Of a DNA stretch of 63,766 nucleotides, positions 51,858 to 60,895 are shown piece after piece. Positions within the stretch are counted from its first letter, which is position 1. Each line of letters starts with the position of its first letter. The translations under genes were made by a program, and so were the position numbers. The notes under the pieces were generated by a model, which was not told the origin of the DNA, searched no databases, and saw only the letters and a program-made list of their open reading frames with translations. This DNA is from an uncultured Acetatifactor sp. GTDB taxonomy: Bacteria > Bacillota > Clostridia > Lachnospirales > Lachnospiraceae. The stretch is from NCBI GenBank assembly GCA_910586775.1, contig CAJUJN010000021.1, positions 1 to 63,766 of the forward strand. Direction: 5' to 3'.

Positions 51858-52586
51858 TTATGCCTGGCCGGTGATGAGAGAGGCGGATTCAGCGTCCAGG
51901 AACAGATCAAAGTTCGGGTGTGTTTTTAACAGTGTGGCAGGAATTTCGGGAGTGGTATCATGGTTCAGGGTGTCTGACACCGCTTTGGCCTTTACCTTGT
52001 GGGGAACCGCAGAGATAATATGGCGGCACTGCATGATCTGCCATGGCGTCATGGAGATGGCCTGCGCCGGTACTTCCTCCGTGGATGCAAACCATCCTTC
52101 CCCTACCTGCTGCTGCTTGCATCTTTCGTTCAGGTTTACCACAATATAGCTTTCCCTGGTGTCGAAATCCGCCGGGGGATCGTTGAAGGCAATGTGGGCA
52201 TTCTCACCGATGCCGATGAGGCCGATATCGATAGGAGCCTTCCTCAGCTCGGCAGTCAGGGCCGGAATGGAGTCCGGATTGCCGTCCACCAGATGGCAAT
52301 CCGCCAACGTTACCTTTGAGAGAAAACGTTCCTTCAGATATTTGCGGAAGCTTGCAGGGTGTGTCTCGGGCAGGCTGACGTATTCATCCAGATGAAACAT
52401 GGTGACTTTACTCCAGTCAACATCTTCCTTCACCAGGGCCTCCAGTGTCTCGAACTGGGAGCTGCCGGTAGATAAAACAAGACGGGCATGGCCGTTCTCG
52501 CTGACAGCCCGGCGCAGCAGCTCAGCTGTCAGCGCGGCGGCTTTCCTTCCCAACAGAACAGGTGTTTCTTCGATGTGTAAGTTCAT
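51858..52586 (-). CDS. NagB-family (glucosamine-6-phosphate deaminase-like) protein
   Basis: 242 residues of the glucosamine-6-phosphate isomerase/deaminase family. Motifs are LVLSTGSSQFETLEAL near residue 38, the catalytic Asp in VTMFHLDEYVSLPETHPASF near residue 67, and IGIGENAHIAFNDPPADF near residue 130. In canonical NagB this last stretch reads GNDGHIAFNEP; here the Asp used for ring opening is Asn and the following Glu is Asp, so activity or substrate may differ. The start at 52586 has AGGAGG; an in-frame extension to 52670 is not supported. 80 bases ahead of the AraC-type regulator on the same strand; nagA lies at the far end of the divergent operon. Confidence 0.82.
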   Translation of the reverse strand: MNLHIEETPVLLGRKAAALTAELLRRAVSENGHARLVLSTGSSQFETLEALVKEDVDWSKVTMFHLDEYVSLPETHPASFRKYLKERFLSKVTLADCHLVDGNPDSIPALTAELRKAPIDIGLIGIGENAHIAFNDPPADFDTRESYIVVNLNERCKQQQVGEGWFASTEEVPAQAISMTPWQIMQCRHIISAVPHKVKAKAVSDTLNHDTTPEIPATLLKTHPNFDLFLDAESASLITGQA

Positions 52587-53055
52587 GTGATTTTCCTCCT
52601 TCTGGTATGCGGTTGTACTTGTCTGCATGCAATTTTTATTCGGGTGGGCATGTTCATTTGCCGGGGACATAACTGCCCGTCATACAGTTATTTGCAGATA
52701 TTTCCTTCTGCTCAGGTCAGCCGGAATTTTCAAATCTGTTCAGGCCGGGAATATGACTGGCGGCCATTTGTCACATGACTGCAAATCCATTCGGTGTGCA
52801 GGATACATCGGCAAATGTTTTCGACCGTGAGTATATTATATTATGAAATGAATGCGGGGTGCAACAAACTGTTTTTGCCAGGGATACATTTTTTGTCAAG
52901 ACCGGTGAAAAAGCCGTAAATTAGTGATTTTGACAGATTTATATGCCTGCAAAAATGGATTGTTGTATATTTTGCAAAAAAGAAATATGATAGATTCAGA
53001 ACCGGTTTCTTCACGAGGAAGAATCGGCAATAAATCAAACGAGGAGGTATAATGT
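52587..53055 (+). promoter_or_regulatory. Divergent control region with SBP operon promoter
   Basis: No gene. The plus-strand promoter is TTGTAT at 52963-52968, 17 bases, TATGAT at 52986-52991. A hairpin TTTCTTC / GAAGAA lies in the leader near 53008-53024. Likely target of the AraC-type regulator. Confidence 0.6.
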
Positions 53056-54780
53056 ATGAAAAACATCAGATGGTGGAACAGGCTGCTGACATTGACGGGG
53101 GTGGTGAGCCTGACTGTAGGATGTCTGTCAGGATGCGGGGGCGGGGAGCCGGATAACGGCTCATCCCGGCCCGGCAGCCAGGCGGAATCTCAGGGAGACC
53201 TGGAGAGCGGAACAGGAGAAGCGTCAGCGGACGGAGCGGAATTGACGGACGAGCCGGAAAATGAGACGGCGGACACCGGTATTACATTCCCGCTGGCGGA
53301 ACAGGTAGAACTTACCATAGCAACGCCGGACGGAAGCGTGGCATCCCTGGCGGATAACCTTCCCGTGTGGGAGGAAATCCAGAGACGTACCAATATTAAG
53401 ATCAACTGGGACGTGACGGCATCCAAACAGTATGTGGAGGTCATGAAGCTGAGAGTGGGAGCCGGAGGCGGAAAGCTTCCCGATATCATGTTTCTTCCCA
53501 ACGGCCTGAGTCTGGCCGAGCTGGGAGCGGAGGGAACCATCCTTCCTCTGGAGGACTATATCGCGGACAGCGCCAATATCCAGAAGGCATATGAACAGTT
53601 TCCGAATGTAAAAGCGCTGACCTCGGCAGACGGACATATTTATTCCGTAAATACGTTAAACGAGAGCGCCTATTTTGCACCCTATTCCTTTATTATCCGC
53701 AAGGACTGGCTGGACCGCCTGAACCTGGAGGTCCCGGAGACCATTGACGACTGGATGACGGTTCTGAGGGCCTTTCGGGATGAGGACGCCAACGGAAACG
53801 GCGACAGCGGCGACGAGGTTCCCTTCTCCGCAGGCGGACATGCATGGTATACCACTTATTGGGCGAATGCGTGGGGGCTGCATCTGTTCCAGTCGGACGG
53901 CTGGTATCCGGATGAGAACGGCCGGATGCAGTATGAGTTTATCAGCGATGAGGCCAAGGAGTTCTATACCTGGCTGAATGCATTTTATGAGGAAAAGCTT
54001 CTGGATGAGGAATTCCTGACTCTGGGCGACGAAAACAAGCTGTATGAAAAAGTGGCGAGAGACGAGGTGGGCGCATTTACTGCGTATCCGTCCCGTATCG
54101 CGACTCTGGAGGCGGCGTTGGCATCCAATGGCGTAGAAAATGCGGAACTGATTCCCGTTGTACCTCCCCAGGGCCCTTATACGAGGATGACGGAGGTTGT
54201 GGGCGACATGACGGTAAACGGATATGTGGTGACCAGCAGCTGTGAGCATCCTGAGGTGGCAGTGGCTCTCATGGACTACATGATGAGCGACGAGGGCAAG
54301 GAGCTTATGAACTTCGGCATCGAAGGAGATACTTATGTGAAGGAAAATGACGGTACCTTCAGTTTCACGGAGAAGGTGACGGCGAATCCTGACGGTCTTT
54401 CCGCCAGTGAGGTGCTGAGCTCCTACGGCTGTCAGCTTGGGCTCTGTTATATCAAATCCGATAAGCGCGAGCAGGCCATGCTGTTCAGCTATCCGGAGAC
54501 ACTGCAGCAGAAAATCATTGATGTGACCGATGCCACCAGACCCTATATGGTAGCAGGCATGACGCTTCCGCCGGCAACGGAGGAGGAGAGTGAAGCCATC
54601 AGCGGCCTTTCGGGTGACCTGGCCACCTATATCTGGGAAATGACGGGAAAATTCACGGTGGGCACCGCTGACATCGAGGCGGAATGGGATAATTATGTGT
54701 CCTATGTAAAGCAGCTTGAAGTGGACAGGATACTGGAAGTAAAGCAGGCACAGTATGACCGTCTGACATCACAGCAGTGA
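53056..54780 (+). CDS. Extracellular sugar-binding lipoprotein of an ABC importer
   Basis: 574-residue CUT1-type solute-binding protein. The lipobox is TVGCLSGCGGG near residue 25, followed by a Ser/Glu/Gly linker. The binding domain includes YFAPYSFIIRKDWLDRLNLE near residue 210 and a calcium-type loop rich in Asp and Asn, DEDANGNGDSGDEVPFSAGG, near residue 244. Full length, in contrast to the truncated relative at 17256. It feeds the two permeases downstream. The ligand is unknown; the context points to an amino-sugar-containing oligosaccharide. GAGGAGG ahead of the ATG. Confidence 0.95.
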   Translation: MKNIRWWNRLLTLTGVVSLTVGCLSGCGGGEPDNGSSRPGSQAESQGDLESGTGEASADGAELTDEPENETADTGITFPLAEQVELTIATPDGSVASLADNLPVWEEIQRRTNIKINWDVTASKQYVEVMKLRVGAGGGKLPDIMFLPNGLSLAELGAEGTILPLEDYIADSANIQKAYEQFPNVKALTSADGHIYSVNTLNESAYFAPYSFIIRKDWLDRLNLEVPETIDDWMTVLRAFRDEDANGNGDSGDEVPFSAGGHAWYTTYWANAWGLHLFQSDGWYPDENGRMQYEFISDEAKEFYTWLNAFYEEKLLDEEFLTLGDENKLYEKVARDEVGAFTAYPSRIATLEAALASNGVENAELIPVVPPQGPYTRMTEVVGDMTVNGYVVTSSCEHPEVAVALMDYMMSDEGKELMNFGIEGDTYVKENDGTFSFTEKVTANPDGLSASEVLSSYGCQLGLCYIKSDKREQAMLFSYPETLQQKIIDVTDATRPYMVAGMTLPPATEEESEAISGLSGDLATYIWEMTGKFTVGTADIEAEWDNYVSYVKQLEVDRILEVKQAQYDRLTSQQ

Positions 54781-54843
54781 AGACGCGGAAAAATAACCTG
54801 TGAGGCCGATATACAAGCTGTTTCGCCAGGTACCTGGAAAAAG

Positions 54844-54879
54844 AAAAGAGCCGGACGGGAGGGGCTTCCGGCTCTTTTT
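54844..54879 (+). terminator. Intrinsic terminator / attenuator after the binding-protein gene
   Basis: AAAAGAGCCGGA (54844-54855) pairs perfectly with TCCGGCTCTTTT (54867-54878) and ends in a T run. It lies between the binding protein and the permeases, so partial read-through would give high binding protein and low permease levels. Confidence 0.88.
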
Positions 54880-55016
54880 CAGGAACTGCGGAAGCGCTGT
54901 CGGCCTTCCGGGCAGAAAGTGGTTTCCGGACGGAAAGAAGAGGTGTTGCAGGATGCTTTTTGAAGATACCTGCAGCGAACGGTTTTGCGGACAGAGGAAA
55001 GGAGTGGAAGGTATCT

Positions 55017-55982
55017 TTGAAAGAAATCGTGCGGAAAAAAGAAAAGCAGTCTTTTGGAAAACGGGTCAGAACATGGGGAAAAAGGCTTCTGAAGAACATA
55101 AAAAGGGATAAGGCGCTGCTTCTTATCATACTGCCGGTAGTGCTGCACTATCTGGTATTTGTCTACTATCCCATGTACGGAAATATCATTGCCTTTAAAA
55201 AATATTCAGCAGTGAAGGGAATCATGGGCAGCGAATGGGTGGGGCTGAGATATTTTCAGCAGTTTTTCCATTCCCCCTATTTTACCAGAGTGCTGAGAAA
55301 TACGCTTTTGATCAGTGTCTACAGTATCCTGTGGGGATTTCCCATTCCGATTCTCTTCGCGCTTATGACCAATGATTTAAAGCATGGCGTGTATAAGAGG
55401 GTGGTGCAGGCGGTGAGCTACATTCCCTATTTTATATCCACGGTCATCATATGCGGTATGCTGGTGAACTTCCTGTCGCCCAGCTCGGGTATCGTCAATT
55501 CCGTGATTCAGGCGCTGGGAGGGGAGCCCATCAATTTTCTCATGGAACCCAGGTGGTTCAGGACGGTATTCATTGCCAGCGGTATCTGGCAGGGCTTTGG
55601 ATGGTCTGCCATCGTCTATCTGGCGGCGTTGACAGGAGTCAGCCAGGAGCTGTATGAGGCGGCCAGGGTGGACGGAGCCGGTAAGCTGCAGCAGGTAATC
55701 CATGTGTCGATTCCCTGTATCCTCCCCACCGTTATCGTGACCTTTATCATGCAGATCGGAACGCTGATGAGCGTGGGGTACGAGAAAATTATCCTGCTGT
55801 ACAATCCGGTTACGCTGGATGTGGCGGACGTGATTTCCTCCTATACATACAGAACCGGACTGGTGGAGGGAAATTACAGCTTCGGTTCCGCCGTAGGGCT
55901 GTTTAACTCTGCAATCAACCTGATACTGGTGATATTTGCCAACAGGCTCAGCAGAAAGATATCGGAGGTGTCTCTATGGTGA
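55017..55982 (+). CDS. Carbohydrate ABC transporter permease (LplB type)
   Basis: 321-residue inner-membrane permease with six predicted membrane segments after a basic N terminus. Segments include ALLLIILPVVLHYLVFVYYP near residue 35, and the EAA loop is ELYEAARVDGAGKLQQVIHV near residue 215. The start is uncertain: TTG at 55017 has AAGG five bases upstream and is preferred over TTG at 54960. Its end overlaps the next permease by seven bases. The ATPase is not encoded here. Confidence 0.93.
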   Translation: MKEIVRKKEKQSFGKRVRTWGKRLLKNIKRDKALLLIILPVVLHYLVFVYYPMYGNIIAFKKYSAVKGIMGSEWVGLRYFQQFFHSPYFTRVLRNTLLISVYSILWGFPIPILFALMTNDLKHGVYKRVVQAVSYIPYFISTVIICGMLVNFLSPSSGIVNSVIQALGGEPINFLMEPRWFRTVFIASGIWQGFGWSAIVYLAALTGVSQELYEAARVDGAGKLQQVIHVSIPCILPTVIVTFIMQIGTLMSVGYEKIILLYNPVTLDVADVISSYTYRTGLVEGNYSFGSAVGLFNSAINLILVIFANRLSRKISEVSLW

Positions 55983-56893
55983 CAGGGAAAAAGAAAACGG
56001 TACAGCCCCACAGAAGGCATCGCAGGATGTCCGTGGGAGACAGGATTTTTACAACAGTCAACTATGTATTCTGTTTTCTGGCAGCCTGCATCACGCTGTA
56101 CCCGCTGATTTATGTGTTCAGCATGTCCATCAGTGCGCCGGAGGCAGTCATCTCAAATCTGGTGACATTGCTGCCCAAGGGGTTTTCCCTGAAAGCATAT
56201 GAGATGATCTTCCGCAATAAGGAGGTCTGGCGCTCTTACTATAATACGATATGGTATACCGTTGTGGGGACTGCCATCAGCACCACGCTTACCATGATGG
56301 CGGCGTATCCGCTGTCCAGGCGGCAGTTCTTTCTGCGGCGGCAGCTGTCCTTCTTTTTTACGCTCTCCATGTTCTTCTCGGGGACGCTGGTGCCCATGTA
56401 CCTGCTGATCAACAGGCTGGGGCTGTACAATACCCGCTGGGCCATCGTGCTGCCTGCGGGAGCGGCGGCTTATTATATCATTATGGCCAGGACCTTCCTG
56501 TCGTCTATCCCGGACAGCCTGTATGAATCAGCCAGGATTGACGGCGCTACGGAGTGGACCATCCTGCGGAAGATTTTTATTCCGCTGTCCATGCCCATCA
56601 TGTCCGTGCTGATCATATATTATGCGGTGCATCAGTGGAACGGTTACTTTAATGCCATGATCTATCTGCCGGGGCGCAAGGACCTGCAGCCGCTGCAGGT
56701 ATTTCTGATGAAGATTCTCATCAATAACGAGAGCGTGGGAGGAGAAGTGACGGGCTCCGCCACCATGAGCATGATCAGCCTGCAGCTGAAGTACGTGGTC
56801 ATCGTAGTGGCTCTGGTGCCGATTCTGTGTGTGTATCCTTTCCTGCAGAAGTACTTTATCAAGGGTATGATGATTGGGGCAGTGAAGGAATAA
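55976..56893 (+). CDS. Carbohydrate ABC transporter permease (LplC/YtcP type)
   Basis: 305-residue partner permease. It has six membrane segments, the EAA loop SLYESARIDGATEWTILRKI near residue 185, and the subfamily C terminus GMMIGAVKE. The ATG at 55976 has GGAGG seven bases upstream and overlaps the end of the upstream gene, so the two permeases are translationally coupled. Confidence 0.94.
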   Translation: MVTGKKKTVQPHRRHRRMSVGDRIFTTVNYVFCFLAACITLYPLIYVFSMSISAPEAVISNLVTLLPKGFSLKAYEMIFRNKEVWRSYYNTIWYTVVGTAISTTLTMMAAYPLSRRQFFLRRQLSFFFTLSMFFSGTLVPMYLLINRLGLYNTRWAIVLPAGAAAYYIIMARTFLSSIPDSLYESARIDGATEWTILRKIFIPLSMPIMSVLIIYYAVHQWNGYFNAMIYLPGRKDLQPLQVFLMKILINNESVGGEVTGSATMSMISLQLKYVVIVVALVPILCVYPFLQKYFIKGMMIGAVKE

Positions 56894-56960
56894 GGGCAGA
56901 CGGAATGAAGATTGAAACGGGCCGGAAAGTATCCGGCCTGGGAAGAATGGAGAAAAACAT

Positions 56961-57992
56961 ATGAGTAAGCGTCAATTTTCCATGCAGACGTACTGGGATC
57001 GGCGGGCGGCGGAGCTGGTGCCGGCGCTGCGGTTCGGGGGATGCGGCATGGATTTTGGGTACTGGCATAAAAACGCGCTGGGGAAGCTGCTGGAGCTGCT
57101 GGGAGAATTCCCGGAGAGGGTTCCTCTTGAGGCGGAGACGGAATATTCCGTGGAGGAGAGGGACTTTATTCGGGAGCGGGTTGTATTTGACACGGAGCGG
57201 GATATGTCGGTGCCCTGCCAGGTATTGATTCCGAAGCATTTTAAAAAGAACCGTTCGCAGCCCGCGATTCTGTGTGTCCACGGCCATGGCAGCTTCGGGA
57301 AGGATCCGGTGGCGGGGCTGGTGTCCACGCCGGGGCATCAGGCGGACATTGACCTGATGAATTATGACTACGGTGCACAGATGGCCAGAAAGGGTTATCT
57401 TACGCTGATGCCGGATTTAAGAGGATTCGGGGAGCGGCGGGACGGGGATGATTATCTCGGGAGAGATACCTGCAATGTGAATTTCCTGAAGGGAGGCATT
57501 ATGGGATTGTACCCTCTGATGCTGAATGTCTGGGATATGAAATGTTGTGTGGATTACCTGTGCACCAGGCCGGAGGTAGATCCGGAACGCATCGGCATGA
57601 TGGGAATGAGCCAGGGAGGCACGATCACGGCTTTTACGGCTGCGGTGGAACCCAGAATCCGGGCGGCGGATGTGATCGCCTACATCAATCCCTTCGCGGC
57701 TTTCGGAGTCCACAGGGGGAATTTCTGCGGATCACAGATTCTGCCGGATATCTTGAAATGGATGGATACGGATGATGTGGGAGGGCTGACGGCGCCCCGG
57801 TATCTGATGATGGAGATGGGGACGGCGGACAGCTGCTTTTATTTTCAGGATATGTGGAAGGGATATCTCCATGTGAAGGAAATATACGCGGCCGCAGGGG
57901 CGGAGGACAGGCTCTGGACGGATATCCATGAGGGAAGCCACGCTTTCAGCGGCAGGCGGGCGGAAGCCTTCTTCGCGGAGGCGTTGGGATGA
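56961..57992 (+). CDS. Alpha/beta hydrolase, acetyl-esterase-like
   Basis: 343-residue cytoplasmic serine hydrolase of the dienelactone hydrolase / acetyl xylan esterase branch. The oxyanion region is AILCVHGHGSFGKDP near residue 97, the nucleophile Ser is in IGMMGMSQGGTITAFTAAV near residue 215 and the His is in IHEGSHAFSGRRAEAF near residue 325. An N-terminal ~80-residue helical extension is present. There is no signal peptide, so the substrate is an imported compound. It lies in the importer operon 67 bases after the permease. Removal of O-acetyl or similar groups from the imported sugar is inferred. Confidence 0.85.
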   Translation: MSKRQFSMQTYWDRRAAELVPALRFGGCGMDFGYWHKNALGKLLELLGEFPERVPLEAETEYSVEERDFIRERVVFDTERDMSVPCQVLIPKHFKKNRSQPAILCVHGHGSFGKDPVAGLVSTPGHQADIDLMNYDYGAQMARKGYLTLMPDLRGFGERRDGDDYLGRDTCNVNFLKGGIMGLYPLMLNVWDMKCCVDYLCTRPEVDPERIGMMGMSQGGTITAFTAAVEPRIRAADVIAYINPFAAFGVHRGNFCGSQILPDILKWMDTDDVGGLTAPRYLMMEMGTADSCFYFQDMWKGYLHVKEIYAAAGAEDRLWTDIHEGSHAFSGRRAEAFFAEALG

Positions 57993-58158
57993 GGAAGTGC
58001 CTGCGGGCCCGTTTGCAGGAGCATACAGGCAGGAGGCTGAACCGGAAAAACCGAAAAAGCGGGAGCTGAAGCAATCATGAGCGCTGTTCTGCAAATTATG
58101 GAGAATACAAAAACGTAAATACGAAAAAAGCGAATACTGCAAAGGAGGGCAACAGGGT

Positions 58159-59400
58159 ATGAAAGAGTATGTTTTGGCAGGTTCCGGAGGGAGAGGCTAC
58201 TGGATGTACGCCTCCGCCATAGCGGAGCGTTACGGTGATGTGGCGCATCTGGCAGGAATCATGGATGTGAACAGGAAGAGGGCGGAATATGTGAAGAGCC
58301 TGATTCCCTATGAAGTGCCTGTCTACACGGATTTTGACAGAATGATGGAAGAGGTGAAGCCGGACTGTGTCATCGTCACTACCGTGGACCGGTTTCACAG
58401 CATATATGTGGTGAAGGCGCTGGATTTCGGAGCCGATGTAATCTGTGAAAAACCCATGACCATGGACGAGGAAAGCTGTAATGCCATACTGGATGCGGAG
58501 GAGCGCAGCGGGCGCAGGATTACGGTCACTTTCAACTGCAGGTATATGCCTCTGTTTGCCAGGATGAAGGAACTGCTGAACCAGGGGGTGGTGGGCGAAG
58601 TTCTGAATGTACATTTTGAGTGGATGCTGGACACGGTCCACGGCGCCGATTATTTCCGCAGATGGCACAGAAAGCTGGAAAATTGCGGCGGACTTCTGGT
58701 ACATAAAGCAACCCACCATTTTGACATTGTGAACTGGCTGATCGGTCAGGAACCCCAGGAAGTTTTTGCAAACGGGGCATTACGGTTTTACGGTTCTGCA
58801 GGCACAAAGCGGGGAGAACGCTGCTGTACCTGTCCTTATGGGGGGGAGTGCGAATATGTCTATCAGGATAGCCGGGTTCCCTGGGTGAAAGCCATGTATT
58901 TTGACTGTGAGTCGGAAGACGGCTATTACCGTGACCGCTGTGTCTTTGCGGAGGAAATCGACATTTACGATACCATGTCACTGGCCGTAAAATATTGTCA
59001 GGGCGCATTGATGTCCTATTCCCTGGTGGCGCATGCCCCTTATGAGGGTTGGAAGATTTCCATAAGCGGCACCAAAGGCCGGATGGAGGCGAACCAGTTT
59101 GATACAGGAACCCAGGCAGGTGACGACTGCTTCCATATCAGGCTGTTTGACAGAAAGGGCGGAACGCAGACCTATGACCTGAAAAAGGAGACAGGAAGCC
59201 ACGGCGGCGGGGACGAAAGGCTGCTGAGGATGCTGTTCAGGGGAGATCTGCCGGATCCGCTGGGGCAGTTTGCCGGTTCAAAAGACGGTTCCATGTCCAT
59301 TCTCATCGGTATCGCAGCGAACAGGAGCATCAGGGAGCACAGGCCTGTGACAATAGAAGAACTGGTATCCTTTGACAGATGGAAGGAGAGGGAGGACTGA
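58159..59400 (+). CDS. Gfo/Idh/MocA-family oxidoreductase, first of a pair
   Basis: 413 residues. NAD(P)-binding N terminus with VLAGSGGRGYWMYASAIAER, the EKP motif in VICEKPMTMDEE near residue 97 and the catalytic pattern Lys...His-His-x-x-Asp in LVHKATHHFDIVNWL near residue 181. A Cys-rich insertion follows (RCCTCPYGGECEY near residue 223), then SGTKGRMEANQ and an HGGGD motif near residue 353. Such enzymes oxidise or reduce a sugar hydroxyl, or act as NAD-dependent glycosidases. The next gene overlaps by one base (TGATG). Confidence 0.9.
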   Translation: MKEYVLAGSGGRGYWMYASAIAERYGDVAHLAGIMDVNRKRAEYVKSLIPYEVPVYTDFDRMMEEVKPDCVIVTTVDRFHSIYVVKALDFGADVICEKPMTMDEESCNAILDAEERSGRRITVTFNCRYMPLFARMKELLNQGVVGEVLNVHFEWMLDTVHGADYFRRWHRKLENCGGLLVHKATHHFDIVNWLIGQEPQEVFANGALRFYGSAGTKRGERCCTCPYGGECEYVYQDSRVPWVKAMYFDCESEDGYYRDRCVFAEEIDIYDTMSLAVKYCQGALMSYSLVAHAPYEGWKISISGTKGRMEANQFDTGTQAGDDCFHIRLFDRKGGTQTYDLKKETGSHGGGDERLLRMLFRGDLPDPLGQFAGSKDGSMSILIGIAANRSIREHRPVTIEELVSFDRWKERED

Positions 59401-60743
59401 TGGGAGTTACGACTGTAGTGATCGCCGGTGCGGGAGGGCGGGGGAGGCTGACTTATGCGCCCTATTCCAGAAGGCATCCGGAGCAGATGAAGCTTGTGGC
59501 GGCGGCGGACAGGATTCCGGAGCGGCTGAAGGAGATGAAGCAGGAGTACGGGCTTTCGGAGGAGCATTGTTTCTCTTCGGTTGAGGAGATGTTTGCCCGG
59601 CCCAGGATGGCGGATATGGCTTTCATCTGCACACAGGACGCGGAGCATGTGCGGCATGCCTGCCTCGCGCTGGACAGGGGATATGACCTGTTGCTGGAGA
59701 AGCCGGTATCCGCTGACGCGGCGGAGTGCAGGAGGCTGCTGGAGAAGGCGGAAGAGCTGAACAGAAGTGTGACGGTCTGCCATGTACTGCGATACGCGCC
59801 TTTTTACCAGAAGCTGAAAGAACTGTTGGGGGCGGGAGCCGTGGGAAAGGTTGTGTCCATACAGGCCTGTGAAAATGTGGGATACTGGCATCAGGCCCAC
59901 AGCTTTGTGCGGGGCAACTGGAGGAAGAGCGGGGAGGGCAGCCCCATGATACTGGCAAAATGCTGCCATGATATGGATTTGCTGGTCTGGCTCACTGACA
60001 GCCGCTGCAGAAGGATATCCTCCATGGGAAGCCTTGCCTTTTTCCGGAAGGAAAATGCGCCGGCGGGGGCGCCGCATTACTGTATGGAGGGATGTCCGGC
60101 AAAGGAGGAGTGCCCTTATGACGCGGAGAAAATATATGTGACGGACGCAGTTACAGGCTACGATACCAACGGTGACGGGTGGATGCAGAAGGCAGTGACG
60201 GCCCGTTCCACCAGGGAAGGGCTGTTGGAAGAGCTGCGTACCAGCCCCTACGGAAGATGTGTCTACCATTGCGACAATGATGTAGTAGATAATCAATCTG
60301 TGACAATGGAGATGGAAAACGGTGTTACCGTAAGCTTCCATATGTGCGGACTGAACAGGGACAATCACAGGACCATACACATCATGGGTTCCCTGGGGGA
60401 TATCAGTGGGAATCTGGAGGAGGAGACATTGGTGCTGCGCAGATTCGGCGGCGCTGAGGAGATTTTCCGGATGGACGTGCAGGAGACGATATCCGGGCAC
60501 GGCGGCGGGGATTACCGTATGCTGAAGGACATGTTCCAGGCGCGGGAGCAGGGCAGAGGGACACTGACCTCTTTAAGACAGTCCCTGGAGAGCCATTATA
60601 TGGCGCTTGCCGCTGAGCGTTCCCGCCAGTCCGGCGGTAAGATGATAGAGTTGGAAGCATTTGTAAATGATCTGAAACAGGAGCCGGACGAAAGTGGCTG
60701 TAAGGAAAAGCAGAAAACGGCGGAAGCGTCGGCAAAGACCTGA
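59400..60743 (+). CDS. Gfo/Idh/MocA-family oxidoreductase, second of a pair
   Basis: 447 residues, same family but clearly diverged from its neighbour. VVIAGAGGRGRLTYAPYSRR forms the cofactor site, EKP is in LLLEKPVSADAAE near residue 100, and the catalytic Lys-Cys-Cys-His-Asp is in MILAKCCHDMDLLVWL near residue 185. The Cys-rich insertion is HYCMEGCPAKEECPYDAEK near residue 228. An HGGGD motif lies near residue 367. A GGGAGG ribosome binding site and TGATG overlap support the start and coupling. The last ~30 residues are low-complexity and Glu/Lys-rich. Confidence 0.9.
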   Translation: MGVTTVVIAGAGGRGRLTYAPYSRRHPEQMKLVAAADRIPERLKEMKQEYGLSEEHCFSSVEEMFARPRMADMAFICTQDAEHVRHACLALDRGYDLLLEKPVSADAAECRRLLEKAEELNRSVTVCHVLRYAPFYQKLKELLGAGAVGKVVSIQACENVGYWHQAHSFVRGNWRKSGEGSPMILAKCCHDMDLLVWLTDSRCRRISSMGSLAFFRKENAPAGAPHYCMEGCPAKEECPYDAEKIYVTDAVTGYDTNGDGWMQKAVTARSTREGLLEELRTSPYGRCVYHCDNDVVDNQSVTMEMENGVTVSFHMCGLNRDNHRTIHIMGSLGDISGNLEEETLVLRRFGGAEEIFRMDVQETISGHGGGDYRMLKDMFQAREQGRGTLTSLRQSLESHYMALAAERSRQSGGKMIELEAFVNDLKQEPDESGCKEKQKTAEASAKT

Positions 60744-60895
60744 AACGAAAGCCTGACGGTAATGTCTGCAAAGGCTGAAAAGCAGAAGCCGATAGAAGCA
60801 TCGGCAGAGACCTGAGAAGGATACACAGGAGAGTCTGGACAGCAGGCTGCAGTATCGGAGAGCTGCAAGCATGTATGTGTCCGGGGAGGATAAGT

